Shown here: one piece after another, positions 1 through 8,931 of the stretch | How positions within the stretch are numbered: the first letter of the stretch is position 1 | Layout: each line of letters begins with the position of its first letter | DNA from: Dyadobacter sp. 3J3 | GTDB taxonomy: Bacteria; Bacteroidota; Bacteroidia; Cytophagales; Spirosomataceae | Direction of reading: 5' to 3' | Assembly (NCBI RefSeq): GCF_009801115.1 | Contig: NZ_VTOL01000002.1 | Location: 372,001 to 436,000, forward strand | DNA length: 64,000 nucleotides | Notes under the pieces: model-generated | What the model was told of the DNA's origin: nothing | Databases searched by the model: none | The model's input: the letters and a program-made list of their open reading frames with translations, nothing else | Program-made: the position numbers and the translations under genes

Positions 1-144
1 AACAGGATTATGAGGATGGAGGGCTGATTTAATTTTGTTACTCGAAATATAACAATGTATTGAAAACATTCAATGTTAAACTTTTAAAATTTCACTGAAA
101 TTTTTAGCCATTTGTAAGCGTCATTTAGGCAAAACAACAAAAAA
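1..144. other. AT-rich window edge, no supported gene
   Basis: Nothing here can be assigned. One plus-strand frame is open from the edge to a TAA at 28-30 and another to a TGA at 25-27, so the tail of an upstream plus-strand gene is possible, but eight or nine codons cannot be identified. The remainder is AT-rich spacer leading to the pyrE terminator. Confidence 0.3.
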
Positions 145-172
145 CCTGAAAGACTCAATCAAGTCTTTCAGG
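145..172 (-). terminator. Rho-independent terminator after pyrE
   Basis: A perfect 11-bp inverted repeat (CCTGAAAGACT / AGTCTTTCAGG) with a 6-nt loop lies 19 nt past the pyrE stop codon. Read on the minus strand it is followed by a T-rich tract (TTTTTTGTTGTTTT), which fits an intrinsic terminator for the pyrE transcript. Confidence 0.85.
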
Positions 173-190
173 CCTTCTGAATTTCATTTA

Positions 191-832
191 TTACTTTCCC
201 CAAATATCAGGTTGTACGCGCCACTGGCTCAGGCTTTCTACCTGTTCCATGGTAATATATTCATGTTCAAGAGCGGACGCTATCAAAGCATTATAATTAC
301 TTAGTACACTCAGACTGACATCTTTCTCCTCAAAATTGTTAGCAGCAAGCTGAAAATCATACGTAAAAATTGCCACCATCCCGGCTACTTCAATTCCCGC
401 ATTACGCAAAACATCGACTACTTTTAAAGAACTTCCGCCTGTTGAAATCAAATCCTCAACAATTACCACCGACTGTCCTTTTTCCAGACGACCTTCAATC
501 TGATTGGCCATGCCGTGTTTCTTAGGTTCGGGGCGAACATAAGCGAAAGGAAGTTCCAGAATATCGGCTACCAATGCACCCTGCGCTATTCCGCCCGTTG
601 CCACACCAACGATCGCGTCCACATCCGGGTATTCTGATCTGATAAGGTCCGCCAATGCTTTTTTGATAAATGTTCTGGTATCCGGATAAGATAGAGCTAC
701 GCGGTTGTCACAATAAATGGGTGATAACCAACCTGAACTCCACTGAAACGGCTTGTCAGGGCTCAACTTGATGGCTTGTGCTTCTAAAAGTAATTCTGCA
801 ACTCTACGGGATATTTGGGTTTCTTCTGCCAT
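191..832 (-). CDS. pyrE: Orotate phosphoribosyltransferase
   Basis: This 213-aa protein is predicted to convert orotate plus PRPP to orotidine 5'-phosphate in cytosolic de novo pyrimidine synthesis. The PRPP-binding motif VVIVEDLISTGGSS is at residues 122-135. The flexible catalytic loop is represented by KKHG near 104-107, and the phosphate-binding VGVATGGIAQG lies near 85-95. Length is normal for bacterial OPRTase. The ATG start follows the stop codon of the upstream CBS membrane protein by a single nucleotide, so the two are probably co-transcribed. A strong terminator follows. The assignment is secure from motifs and length. Confidence 0.96.
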   Translation of the reverse strand: MAEETQISRRVAELLLEAQAIKLSPDKPFQWSSGWLSPIYCDNRVALSYPDTRTFIKKALADLIRSEYPDVDAIVGVATGGIAQGALVADILELPFAYVRPEPKKHGMANQIEGRLEKGQSVVIVEDLISTGGSSLKVVDVLRNAGIEVAGMVAIFTYDFQLAANNFEEKDVSLSVLSNYNALIASALEHEYITMEQVESLSQWRVQPDIWGK

Positions 833-833
833 T

Positions 834-2180
834 TTAGTCTTTTGAATCGTCTTTCTTATTATTAGTAACCAATAATTTATCTATTCTGCTTTTATCCATG
901 TCAATCACTTCAAAATCAAAGTGTTTCCATTTAAATGTCTCACCCGTTTTCGGAATATTTTCCAGTACATGAAGCACAAATCCTCCTAATGTATTAAATC
1001 CGACAAATTCTTTACGCTCAGATTCCTGCATGCTGAGATCAAAATACTGAATAAAATTATCAAAGGGCAACTGTGCATCGATAAGATAACTTCCATCTTC
1101 TCTTTGGATAATTTCAGAATCTTCTTCGTCTTCCTCGGAAATATTTCCTACCAAAGCGTCCATAATATCGTGCATGGTGACGACGCCTAATAAACCGCCG
1201 TATTCATCCACAATAATCCCGAAATAGACTTTCTGCTCTTTGAATTTTTCAAGTGCCTGATATGCTCTGTTACTTTCAGGAAGGTAAACCGGATCTTTCA
1301 AAATATCTGTCAGATCGGCCAGTTGAACTTCCAGGTCCGTTGCCAGTAAATCTTTAATATAGATCAATCCTACAACGTCATCCACGGTATCCCTACAAAC
1401 CGGATATACGGAATGCCTGGATTCAAGGACTTTGGCTTTGTTTTCTTCAACTGTATCTTCAATATCAAGCCAGACAATTTCCTGGCGGTTTGTCATCAGC
1501 GAGGTTATTTTTCTATCCCCTAATTGAAAAACATTATGAACAATTTCCTGTTCAATTTCTTCAAAAACGCCACCCGTAGTTCCTTCCTGGATCAAACTCT
1601 TGATTTCTTCTTCCGTTACAGAATTTTCACTTTGTTTGATATTAAGCAAACGAATGATCAAATCGCTGGAAAAACCGAGTAGGGAAATAAAAGGTGCGGT
1701 TGCTACCGAAATGATATTCATGGGCCTGGCCATGAATTTTGAAATCGCCTCAGGATTGGCCATACCGATTCTTTTCGGAACCAGCTCACCAAGAACAAGA
1801 GAAAGATATGTGATAAAGACAAGAACTGTACCGACGGCCAAAGTGTGGCTATATGGCAAAAGAACAGGAATGGTCGCAATTACTTTTTCAAAATCCGATG
1901 TGATGTTGTCGCCACTATACATACCTGTCAAAAGCCCGATCAAGGTAATACCTATCTGAACGGTCGAAAGAAATCTCGTGGGAGAATTGGCTAAGTTCAG
2001 AGCCGCCTTGGCACTCGAATCTCCATTGCGGGCTGCCGCCTCAAGTCGGGATTTTCTGGAGGATACCAGTGCTATCTCAGACATGGAAAAAATACCATTG
2101 AGAAGCACTAAAAGTAAAATTATAAGGAGTTCCAAGAAATTATTATTTATTATTACTGCAAATTTATCAATAATAATCAC
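834..2180 (-). CDS. CNNM/CorC-type membrane protein (DUF21-CBS-CorC_HlyC)
   Basis: This 448-aa protein has the architecture of the CNNM/CorC 'hemolysin' family, whose members are linked to magnesium or other cation efflux rather than true haemolysis. Residues ~15-190 form a DUF21 transmembrane domain with several hydrophobic helices and the conserved segment LNGIFSMSEIALVSS. A CBS pair follows at ~220-345 (YPVCRDTVDDVVGLIYIKD; GGLLGVVTMHDI), then a CorC_HlyC transporter-associated domain at ~360-440. The start is uncertain. A TAnnTTTG-like element (TAAATTTG on the minus strand, 2159-2166) lies inside the first codons, and a TTG at codon 16 would give the more usual N-terminus ELLIILLLVLLNG. 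The specific substrate cannot be read from the sequence. Confidence 0.9.
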   Translation of the reverse strand: MIIIDKFAVIINNNFLELLIILLLVLLNGIFSMSEIALVSSRKSRLEAAARNGDSSAKAALNLANSPTRFLSTVQIGITLIGLLTGMYSGDNITSDFEKVIATIPVLLPYSHTLAVGTVLVFITYLSLVLGELVPKRIGMANPEAISKFMARPMNIISVATAPFISLLGFSSDLIIRLLNIKQSENSVTEEEIKSLIQEGTTGGVFEEIEQEIVHNVFQLGDRKITSLMTNRQEIVWLDIEDTVEENKAKVLESRHSVYPVCRDTVDDVVGLIYIKDLLATDLEVQLADLTDILKDPVYLPESNRAYQALEKFKEQKVYFGIIVDEYGGLLGVVTMHDIMDALVGNISEEDEEDSEIIQREDGSYLIDAQLPFDNFIQYFDLSMQESERKEFVGFNTLGGFVLHVLENIPKTGETFKWKHFDFEVIDMDKSRIDKLLVTNNKKDDSKD

Positions 2181-2210
2181 TGTCTAAACTAAACTCTTTA
2201 CTTAATTTTG
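2180..2210 (+). promoter_or_regulatory. Putative Bacteroidota-type promoter for the Nudix gene
   Basis: A -7 element TAATTTTG (2203-2210) matches TAnnTTTG exactly. A weak -33 element (CTG at 2180-2182, expected TTG) is 20 nt upstream. The predicted start of transcription, near 2217, would leave a ~20-nt leader before the ATG at 2237. Confidence 0.5.
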
Positions 2211-2236
2211 CTGATCGACATCCGTACCTACATCAA

Positions 2237-2926
2237 ATGATTATTTTTTTCGACGACCGTCCCTTCCGAATAGTACGGACAAATGAATTAACAACAGCCG
2301 AAACATCAGCCTTTGACCACATCGTTGATCTTAGATTGGAGAAGCTGCAAAAGACTATGTTTACCGGACATGTACTTTTCCTGAATGTCACTTCAACGTC
2401 TGCTATTCAGGCAATTAGCTTACTTGAAAAAGAACTTCCAAAAGAAATGTTATCTGTCACGCTGGCTACACGCGAGAAGGCAGAAGTGGAAGATAAGGTT
2501 AAAAGTATGTACAAAGTCATCAAAGCCGCAGGTGGAGTTGTTGTGAAAGGAGACAAATGGCTTTTCATGTTCAGACGTAAAAAATGGGATTTACCAAAAG
2601 GGAAATTAGATAAGGGAGAGAACTCTAAAAAAGCAGCAGTTCGGGAAATTGAAGAAGAAACGGGTGTGAAAGCATTGGTACGCGATAAAATTTGTACCAC
2701 ATGGCACACCTACACAATGAACAACAACCGGATATTGAAAAGGACAAAATGGTATCTTTTTGATTGTCTTGACGACTCCAATATGCAGCCTCAGGCGGAA
2801 GAGCAAATTGAAAAACTGGAATGGTATTCACCAACAGAAGCGAAGTCAATTCTGATCAATTCATTCAGTTCGATTCGTTATGTTGTTGACAGTTTAAAGA
2901 AAATTCAAAATCTTAGGGAACAATAA
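2237..2926 (+). CDS. Nudix hydrolase with N-terminal extension
   Basis: This 229-aa protein is a predicted pyrophosphohydrolase acting on a nucleoside diphosphate-X substrate that cannot be named from sequence. The Nudix box begins at G122 and continues through REIEEETGV (136-144), matching GX5EX7REUXEEXGU with all metal-binding glutamates present. Residues 1-~95 form a separate region without a recognised motif, a layout seen in Bacteroidota Nudix proteins. It is divergent from the CorC-like gene and directly precedes the DUF983 gene, with which it is probably co-transcribed. Confidence 0.88.
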   Translation: MIIFFDDRPFRIVRTNELTTAETSAFDHIVDLRLEKLQKTMFTGHVLFLNVTSTSAIQAISLLEKELPKEMLSVTLATREKAEVEDKVKSMYKVIKAAGGVVVKGDKWLFMFRRKKWDLPKGKLDKGENSKKAAVREIEEETGVKALVRDKICTTWHTYTMNNNRILKRTKWYLFDCLDDSNMQPQAEEQIEKLEWYSPTEAKSILINSFSSIRYVVDSLKKIQNLREQ

Positions 2927-2986
2927 TTGAAGCTGAGGTATAGATTTTTATACCTCAGTTTTCATTATTCACTCGTCCGAAATTCC

Positions 2987-3400
2987 ATGTTTAAGGGAAC
3001 CAAATTATACAGCATTTTCACCAACACCTGTCCAAGATGTCAGACGGGTGCTTTCTTTAAAACTAATAATCCTTACAATTTAAAGAAATTCGACAAGCTC
3101 AATGACGAATGTGCGTATTGTAAAGAATCCTTTACGAGAGAACCAGGATTTTATATCGGTTCAATGTACGTAAGTTATGCACTTTCCACTGCGCTAATGG
3201 TCACTGTTTTTGTGAGTTTTGTAGTGATTCTGGATTATGATATGAATTATGTACTTGCCGGACTTTTAATTTCTTATGTCATCCTGATACCAGTTATGTT
3301 CAGGCTGGCCCGGTTGATTTGGATCAATATTTTCGTAAAGTACGATCCGGCAAAAGCCAAAATCGCCAAAGAAATTAAGGATTTAGAAAAAGCCCAATAG
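2987..3400 (+). CDS. DUF983 family membrane protein
   Basis: This small protein carries two CxxC pairs (CPRC near residue 13 and CAYC near 40) that could form a zinc ribbon, followed by two hydrophobic helices (~55-80 and ~85-105) and a short charged C-terminus. That pattern matches DUF983, an uncharacterised bacterial family. I chose the ATG at 2987, giving 137 aa. The longer frame starting at TTG 2927 abuts the previous stop codon, but its extra 20 residues resemble no DUF983 N-terminus. It lies downstream of the Nudix gene and ends before a bidirectional terminator. Function is unknown. Confidence 0.82.
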   Translation: MFKGTKLYSIFTNTCPRCQTGAFFKTNNPYNLKKFDKLNDECAYCKESFTREPGFYIGSMYVSYALSTALMVTVFVSFVVILDYDMNYVLAGLLISYVILIPVMFRLARLIWINIFVKYDPAKAKIAKEIKDLEKAQ

Positions 3401-3416
3401 AAAATTTTCAAAAAGA

Positions 3417-3456
3417 GAGCCCGATGAAATAAGTTCTAATTTACGTCATCGGGCTC
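3417..3456. terminator. Bidirectional terminator between DUF983 and coaD
   Basis: A perfect 11-bp inverted repeat (GAGCCCGATGA at 3417-3427, TCATCGGGCTC at 3446-3456) separates two convergent genes. The loop is 18 nt. It can serve both transcripts. Confidence 0.75.
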
Positions 3457-3476
3457 TTACCATTAATATTAGATAT

Positions 3477-3962
3477 CTAACTATTTTTCTCTCTCAGTCT
3501 GTTAAGTTCCGATAAAGAATACGGAAGAAAATCATCCACGCCTTGTCCATATCTGTGCAGGTCTCTGATAATGCTTGAACTGATCGGAGCAAGATTCGGA
3601 GACGTAATTAAAAATACGGTTTCAATTTCTTCATAAACAAAACGGTTCACTTGCGCTATACCATTTTCATATTCAAAATCAGTCGTATTTCTCAGCCCTC
3701 TTAACAAAAACTTCGCCCCTATTTCCCTGGCAACCCGTGCTGTCAGATCGTTATAAGTGATTACACTGACATTTTTTTCTTTTTCAAAAGTCTTTTCAAT
3801 CAGCTCTTTCATCACATCAAGAGGAAAATAGCGCTGTTTACTGGAATTATTTCCAATACCCACAACCACTTCATCGAAAAGCCTCAGGCCACGTAATATG
3901 ATATCTTCATGACCTTTCGTAAAAGGATCAAAAGATCCGGGAAATAGCGCTATTCGCTTCAT
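3477..3962 (-). CDS. coaD: Phosphopantetheine adenylyltransferase
   Basis: This 161-aa enzyme transfers AMP from ATP to 4'-phosphopantetheine, the penultimate step of coenzyme A synthesis. The nucleotidyltransferase motif SFDPFTKGH is at residues 10-18. The segment LLRGLRNTTDFEYE and the C-terminal ISSSIIRDL are both diagnostic for bacterial CoaD. Length matches the family (about 160 aa). It lies downstream of the DUF3822 gene in the same direction, an arrangement common in Bacteroidota. Confidence 0.97.
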   Translation of the reverse strand: MKRIALFPGSFDPFTKGHEDIILRGLRLFDEVVVGIGNNSSKQRYFPLDVMKELIEKTFEKEKNVSVITYNDLTARVAREIGAKFLLRGLRNTTDFEYENGIAQVNRFVYEEIETVFLITSPNLAPISSSIIRDLHRYGQGVDDFLPYSLSELNRLREKNS

Positions 3963-4082
3963 ACATTCAAATAAAAAAGAAAGGTATCCTTTAATTCAGA
4001 TGCGATAATACTGAAATAAGCAGGATGAAACATTATATCAAGCAATCTTAATTATTTTCTAACTTAGAATTACTTTCATTTT

Positions 4083-4988
4083 TCAGGAAGATACCAGATA
4101 GGTATTGAACAGTCCAAAATATCGATGCCCCGGAATATCTCCGCAATGGGTGCTGTATCGAAGCGTGGTCGGGCCGGTTCCTATTTGAATATTTGGGAAG
4201 AAACGCCCAAGTTCGACATAGTTTTCAGACAATGGACTTACTTCACCATAACACAACACTTTCATTTCTTCCGGAGAAAAATTTAACTCATTTAAGGCGA
4301 ACAAAATTATATAAGCCAGTTCCTGAGGCTGTGAAAATTTGAAACGATTACACAAAATCAACTGCTCACTTTCTGTTACCACAAGCGTAAAATATCCTTT
4401 TTCAAGAAATACGGACACAACTTTTATTTCCTGATGTTCTGCATGGCTTACCAGTGCGCCAATAATTAAAGGACTCGTAAGGTGATAAAAAGATAAATCA
4501 GACGACTCAAAATGAGTTACCATCCAATTGTACCAAACCTTGGGAATACTGAAAACATTATTGGCATGTACCAGAGGCAATTCATGATAAAGAACTCTTT
4601 CATCCTCATTTACAGGATGGCCAAGGGCAAATTCTAAATAACTAGGAGCAGAATCTTTTTCGAATATCAAACTAGGTATTAAACTGAATGCGTGAGAGTT
4701 AATTGCAATTCTTACATTTTTCCAGTGATTTGAAGACCAGAGCAAATGTCCGGTAAAGATCTTTTTCAATCGGTCAAAAACTTCTTCCTGACTCAAAACA
4801 ACGTCAAAATTATAATCTTCGATCCAGATGCATTCCATTTTCTCATCCCTGACGATACAAAAACGTATACGCCTGTCATCCACCTCAATGCATAACGTAC
4901 AAAACGGTATTGCATCTGCATCAAATGAATTATCCCCCACCAAAAGGGTAGGAATTACTTCAATTGTCTGGTTCTCAATTTGTGCCAC
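4083..4988 (-). CDS. DUF3822 family protein
   Basis: This 301-aa soluble protein is recognised as DUF3822 from its pattern and from its position just upstream of coaD, the usual Bacteroidota neighbourhood. It has no signal peptide or membrane segment. The sequence consists of alternating beta and alpha stretches in two halves, which would fit an actin-like or ASKHA-type fold; this is an inference, and no clear ATP-binding motif is visible. A 120-nt AT-rich gap separates it from coaD. The biochemical role is unknown. Confidence 0.72.
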   Translation of the reverse strand: MAQIENQTIEVIPTLLVGDNSFDADAIPFCTLCIEVDDRRIRFCIVRDEKMECIWIEDYNFDVVLSQEEVFDRLKKIFTGHLLWSSNHWKNVRIAINSHAFSLIPSLIFEKDSAPSYLEFALGHPVNEDERVLYHELPLVHANNVFSIPKVWYNWMVTHFESSDLSFYHLTSPLIIGALVSHAEHQEIKVVSVFLEKGYFTLVVTESEQLILCNRFKFSQPQELAYIILFALNELNFSPEEMKVLCYGEVSPLSENYVELGRFFPNIQIGTGPTTLRYSTHCGDIPGHRYFGLFNTYLVSS

Positions 4989-5036
4989 AATATGATGTTA
5001 AAGTATTTTGTAATTTATAAAATGTAAGGCTTAATC

Positions 5037-5525
5037 TTATTTTCCAATATAACCCCTCAAAGCCATAACGCTATCAATTGTGTCAAAATTTCTGAATAAA
5101 CTGTGAACATGATTGACAGGAAGCTTCTTAATTTCTTGCATTGACATAAATCGTACTTCCTGAATAATTTGATTTGCCTCCGAAAATTCCGGATCCTGAC
5201 CAGTCCTAACAGATCCTGAAAAAGTTTTAATTTGAAAAAAAAGCTCAACGGCATGTAAAGGGGGCTCAATAAATTCATTTACAAAAAGCATCTCTCCCGC
5301 TTCAACCACTAACCCGGTTTCTTCCAGGAATTCTCTTCTCAACGTTTCCTGAGCACTTTCTCCAAATTGTATACCACCACCAGGCGGACTCCAAAAGATA
5401 TTTTCATTTCCAACAAACCGGTGTCTGATCATCAAAATCTGACCGTCACTTATACAGATTCCGCATACACGAATTCTAACCCGGCTTCCGTATAATGTTA
5501 TTAATTCGTTTTTCTCTGCGTCCAA
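5037..5525 (-). CDS. Nudix hydrolase
   Basis: This 162-aa single-domain Nudix protein has the box GGIQFGESAQETLRREF followed by LEETGL (residues ~50-72), with the metal-binding glutamates intact. The N-terminus carries the usual beta strand and substrate loop (VCGICISDGQILMIRHRF). The substrate is not predictable. The start is TTG at 5525; no in-frame ATG occurs upstream before a stop, and the next internal Met (residue 32) would remove a core strand. It stands alone between the DUF3822 gene and the CBS protein. Confidence 0.85.
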   Translation of the reverse strand: MDAEKNELITLYGSRVRIRVCGICISDGQILMIRHRFVGNENIFWSPPGGGIQFGESAQETLRREFLEETGLVVEAGEMLFVNEFIEPPLHAVELFFQIKTFSGSVRTGQDPEFSEANQIIQEVRFMSMQEIKKLPVNHVHSLFRNFDTIDSVMALRGYIGK

Positions 5526-5601
5526 TGCTGCTATTTTAGGAATAGAACAAAGATACCCAACCTGTCAAAAATGACAAGTTATTCCTTTTATTTGACACAA
5601 C

Positions 5602-5640
5602 AAATCTCTGCTAGTACTGATAACTGACTAACAGAGATTT
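5602..5640 (-). terminator. Possible terminator hairpin downstream of the CBS gene
   Basis: A 9-bp inverted repeat (AAATCTCTG / CAGAGATTT) with a 21-nt loop lies ~30 nt past the stop of the CBS-pair gene. There is no clear T-tract on the minus strand, so it is a weak candidate. Confidence 0.35.
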
Positions 5641-5670
5641 ATAAAAAAATTATTTGATTAGCTGAATATT

Positions 5671-6111
5671 TCAGCCGTAAGGTGTACCGGAAATATATCC
5701 TTCCAGAGATTTGATATGGGCTTTTTGTTCGCGAATGATAGCAGAGACGATATCATTAATAGAGATGATACCAACAAGTTCTCCTTTTCTGTTTACGGGA
5801 AGATGGCGGATATGTTTGTCAGACATAATTTGCATACAATCCTCAATTTTCTGGTCTGTTTCAACCGTTATCACGCGGCTGGTCATAACTTCCTCAACAA
5901 GGGTATCACGCGACGCTCGCCCTAACAGAATCACTTTGCGGGCATAGTCACGTTCAGAAAATATTCCTATAAGCACCCCTTCCTCAAGAACCAGTACAGC
6001 ACCGATGTTTTTTTCGGCCATCAGCTCTAAGGCGTGGAATACAGTTGTCTCTTTTGTGATAGAGAAAATAGCGTCAATAGACTTGTTGGCGAGCACTTGG
6101 TATACTTGCAT
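5671..6111 (-). CDS. Tandem CBS-domain protein
   Basis: This 146-aa protein consists almost entirely of two CBS domains: residues ~8-65 (AVLVLEEGVLIGIFSERDYARK) and ~75-130 (HLPVNRKGELVGIISINDIV). Stand-alone CBS pairs bind adenosine nucleotides and usually sense energy status or regulate a partner enzyme. No partner is adjacent: the neighbours are a Nudix gene and a divergent helicase. The C-terminal ~15 residues form a short tail. The family is certain; the role is not. Confidence 0.88.
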   Translation of the reverse strand: MQVYQVLANKSIDAIFSITKETTVFHALELMAEKNIGAVLVLEEGVLIGIFSERDYARKVILLGRASRDTLVEEVMTSRVITVETDQKIEDCMQIMSDKHIRHLPVNRKGELVGIISINDIVSAIIREQKAHIKSLEGYISGTPYG

Positions 6112-6251
6112 AGACGTTCCGATTATAGTTTATGGATAAACTCGAAAACTAATATATGAAATACTATGAAAAAGTGCAATAAAATCAAGGTTTATTTTTG
6201 TTACTGAATGTCGACTTTGATAATTGAGTTTCATCCAGTAGTTTCGTATCC

Positions 6252-7679
6252 ATGGAATCAGGCCAAATATTACCGTCACAAAGTTTAGTTAAAAAATTTC
6301 CTTTCAGGCCAACCAAAGGCCAGCTGCGCTTTTTTGCAAAAACGGATGATTTTTTAATTGAGGAAAGTGGTCTGGAACGTTACCGAGATTGTTTTCTGCT
6401 TAAAGGATATGCCGGAACGGGAAAAACGACGATTATAAGTACGTTGATTAAAGTACTGAAAAATTACGGATATAAATCTGTTTTGCTAGCTCCAACGGGT
6501 CGTGCGGCCAAAGTAATGTCCAATTATTCGGAGAAAATCGCGCTGACAATTCATAAGAAAATATATAAGCAAACCTCCGATGCTTTTTCAGGAAACCTGA
6601 CTTTCCAAAGGCAAAAAAATTATCACGACAATACACTTTTCATTATCGATGAGGCATCCATGATCAGTGATGATGCGGAATTTGGTAACAGAAGTTTGCT
6701 TGCAGATCTGATTGAATTTGTGTTTGAAAATCCCGGAAATAAACTGATGCTGATCGGTGATGTGGCTCAACTTCCGCCGGTTGGTAAGGATTTGAGCCCA
6801 GCGCTGGATAAACTTTACCTTGAAAGAACATTCTATATGTCTGTTTTTGAAGAAGAACTGACGGAGGTAATGCGCCAGGATGAACAATCAGGAATATTAT
6901 TTAATGCAACAGAACTACGCGATCAGTTGCGTGAAGAAAAACCAACGGTCAATATTATTACTAAATCCTACCGCGATACTTTCCGGATGACAGGAGAAAG
7001 ACTCGAAGAAGGTTTGCGTTATGCTTTTGATAAATATGGACAGGAAAACACTATTATTCTGACGCGTTCTAACAAATCGGCTGTTCAATATAATGAATAT
7101 ATCCGCCGGTCCATTAACTTTTCAGAGGAAGAACTGGATGCTGGCGACCGGCTCATGGTTGTAAGAAATAATTATTCTGTTTTGGATGAAGATTCACCGG
7201 CAGGTTTTATTGCCAACGGAGATTTTGTAGAATTATTAAAGATTAAAAAAACGCAGGAAATCCATGGCTTCCGCTTTGCAGACGTTATTTTGAGATTGAC
7301 AGATTATGAAAAACAGCCTGAATTTGATGCCAAAATAATGTTGGATACGCTGCATTCAGCCTCTCCTTCCTTATCTTCTGAGGATAATAGAAAGTTATAC
7401 GACAGCGTTTTGGCGGATTATTTTTATATCACCTCAAAAAAGGAAAGATCCGAAGCTTTGCGAAAAGATCCTTACTTAAATGCGTTGCAGGTAAAATTTT
7501 CCTATGCGCTTACCTGTCATAAGGCACAGGGTGGCCAGTGGAGTGCTGTTTTTATCGATCAGGGATATTTACCCGAAGAGCAGATCAACAATGAATTTAT
7601 TCGCTGGTTATACACTGCAATAACTCGTGCTACTGACGAAGTTTTTCTAATGAACTTTCATTCTTATTTTTTCAAATAA
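6252..7679 (+). CDS. SF1B (RecD/Dda-like) DNA helicase
   Basis: This 475-aa predicted ATP-dependent 5'-3' DNA helicase has Walker A GYAGTGKTT (residues 52-60), motif Ia LLAPTGRAAKVM, Walker B LFIIDEASMI, motif III LIGDVAQLPPVG, a motif IV region around LTEVMRQ, and C-terminal motifs V and VI (YALTCHKAQGGQW; WLYTAITRATDEVFL). It is shorter than RecD or RecD2 and lacks an obvious N-terminal HhH region, so it resembles the compact Dda-type group. It ends 12 nt from the convergent Sua5 gene. A general repair or replication role is likely but not shown. Confidence 0.85.
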   Translation: MESGQILPSQSLVKKFPFRPTKGQLRFFAKTDDFLIEESGLERYRDCFLLKGYAGTGKTTIISTLIKVLKNYGYKSVLLAPTGRAAKVMSNYSEKIALTIHKKIYKQTSDAFSGNLTFQRQKNYHDNTLFIIDEASMISDDAEFGNRSLLADLIEFVFENPGNKLMLIGDVAQLPPVGKDLSPALDKLYLERTFYMSVFEEELTEVMRQDEQSGILFNATELRDQLREEKPTVNIITKSYRDTFRMTGERLEEGLRYAFDKYGQENTIILTRSNKSAVQYNEYIRRSINFSEEELDAGDRLMVVRNNYSVLDEDSPAGFIANGDFVELLKIKKTQEIHGFRFADVILRLTDYEKQPEFDAKIMLDTLHSASPSLSSEDNRKLYDSVLADYFYITSKKERSEALRKDPYLNALQVKFSYALTCHKAQGGQWSAVFIDQGYLPEEQINNEFIRWLYTAITRATDEVFLMNFHSYFFK

Positions 7680-7691
7680 GAAAAATCCGGA

Positions 7692-8645
7692 TTAATCAAC
7701 AGCAGCTGCTCTTTTTAAACGATCATTTATTGCCTTTCCTAAATCAATATCCTGAACCGGCTCTGCCCAGATCTGGCTCAATGATAGCGCATCTAATGCT
7801 CTTAAATAAGCGAATAAGTTATGTGCGGCTTCTTTCAAATTTCCAGTTGGACTTAAAATTTTTTGATTTTTTTTATCAATACCTTCTATAAATTTATCAA
7901 AAAGAAGATACCCAAAATCATCTTCGTAGACTGGGAAATTGTTTCTATTTGTTAAAAAAAACGGTTTTTTAGGCGCATAGTGACTTTTCAACATACCCGG
8001 CGCTTGCGGATTTGAGGATGAGTGCGCCATTAATGCAACCTCTCCAACTACGCTTTCAATGTCCTCAATGGCTAATCCACCTAATCTATAAATAGTAGGA
8101 ACGCCATCAATAAAACCAATAATCGTTGATTCAATACCAATTCCGCATTCACCACCATCAAGAATGTAAGGAATTTTTTCACCTAACTGCTGATCAACAT
8201 GTTGTGCATTTGTAGGACTTATATATCCAAATGGATTTGCACTAGGCGCTGCCAGTGGAAAATCCAGCGCGCGAAGCAATTCAAGTGTTAGCGGGTGGTT
8301 TGGAATTCTTACTGCGACGGTATCAAGTCCGGAAGTAACCAAATCCGGAATTGAAGTTTTTTTGGGCAATAATAATGTTAAAGGACCTGGCCAGAATGTT
8401 TGTGATAACTTGTAAGCTGCGTCAGGGATTTCTGAAACGAGATCGGATAGTTTTTCAACAGAATCAGTATGAACAATTAAAGGATCAAATGAAGGACGGT
8501 TTTTCGTCTCAAAAATTGATAGAACTACCTTTTCATCCAATGCATTTCCTGCCAGACCGTAAACGGTTTCGGTAGGAATCCCGACCAGCTGCCCCTTTTG
8601 TAAAAATTCTTTTGCAAGACGAATGTCTTTTCCAATGATAGCCAA
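7692..8645 (-). CDS. L-threonylcarbamoyladenylate synthase (Sua5/YwlC type)
   Basis: This 317-aa enzyme makes threonylcarbamoyl-AMP from threonine, bicarbonate and ATP for the t6A modification of tRNAs that read ANN codons. The YrdC domain covers residues ~1-195, with PTETVYGL at 24-31 and the KNRPSFDPLIVH substrate segment near 48-60. A Sua5-specific C-terminal domain follows a linker (NPQAPGMLKSHYAPKKP near 212-229), which separates it from the short TsaC form. It is convergent with the helicase gene. Confidence 0.93.
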   Translation of the reverse strand: MAIIGKDIRLAKEFLQKGQLVGIPTETVYGLAGNALDEKVVLSIFETKNRPSFDPLIVHTDSVEKLSDLVSEIPDAAYKLSQTFWPGPLTLLLPKKTSIPDLVTSGLDTVAVRIPNHPLTLELLRALDFPLAAPSANPFGYISPTNAQHVDQQLGEKIPYILDGGECGIGIESTIIGFIDGVPTIYRLGGLAIEDIESVVGEVALMAHSSSNPQAPGMLKSHYAPKKPFFLTNRNNFPVYEDDFGYLLFDKFIEGIDKKNQKILSPTGNLKEAAHNLFAYLRALDALSLSQIWAEPVQDIDLGKAINDRLKRAAAVD

Positions 8646-8670
8646 AATATTATTCTTATTTTTTAGAATA

Positions 8671-8678
8671 CAAAGGTA
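8671..8678 (-). promoter_or_regulatory. Putative -7 element for the Sua5 gene
   Basis: The plus strand reads CAAAGGTA, so the minus strand reads TACCTTTG, an exact TAnnTTTG match 26 nt before the start codon. A clear -33 TTG is not visible at the expected spacing. Confidence 0.45.
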
Positions 8679-8715
8679 TCAAAATCGTTTTTATTACACG
8701 TTTAAGAGGTCCAAA

Positions 8716-8744
8716 TTGATTAAATTCGAGTATTATTATTTTTG
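8716..8744 (+). promoter_or_regulatory. Putative promoter upstream of the GMC oxidoreductase
   Basis: TTG (8716-8718) and TATTTTTG (8737-8744) are separated by 18 nt, matching the Bacteroidota -33/-7 pattern. The leader to the ATG at 8932 would be about 180 nt, so another promoter closer to the gene is possible. Confidence 0.45.
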
Positions 8745-8931
8745 GTTATGTATAATTTATCTGGATTTGCAAAAACGTTTTTGCTGATAAAGAACCGAAG
8801 TATTAAAGCTTTCCGCCATATCATTTAGATTCGTTTTAAATTAACTTCAAAATGACTTTTAACGGAGACGGTTATCTTTTCCATGTTTATATTTATTGAA
8901 TAAATAGTATTTTCTAAATCATACCTTTATT

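Noticed and set aside
1600..2187. Plus-strand ORFs opposite the CorC-like gene
   Set aside because: They overlap a well-supported gene on the other strand and show no recognisable domain.
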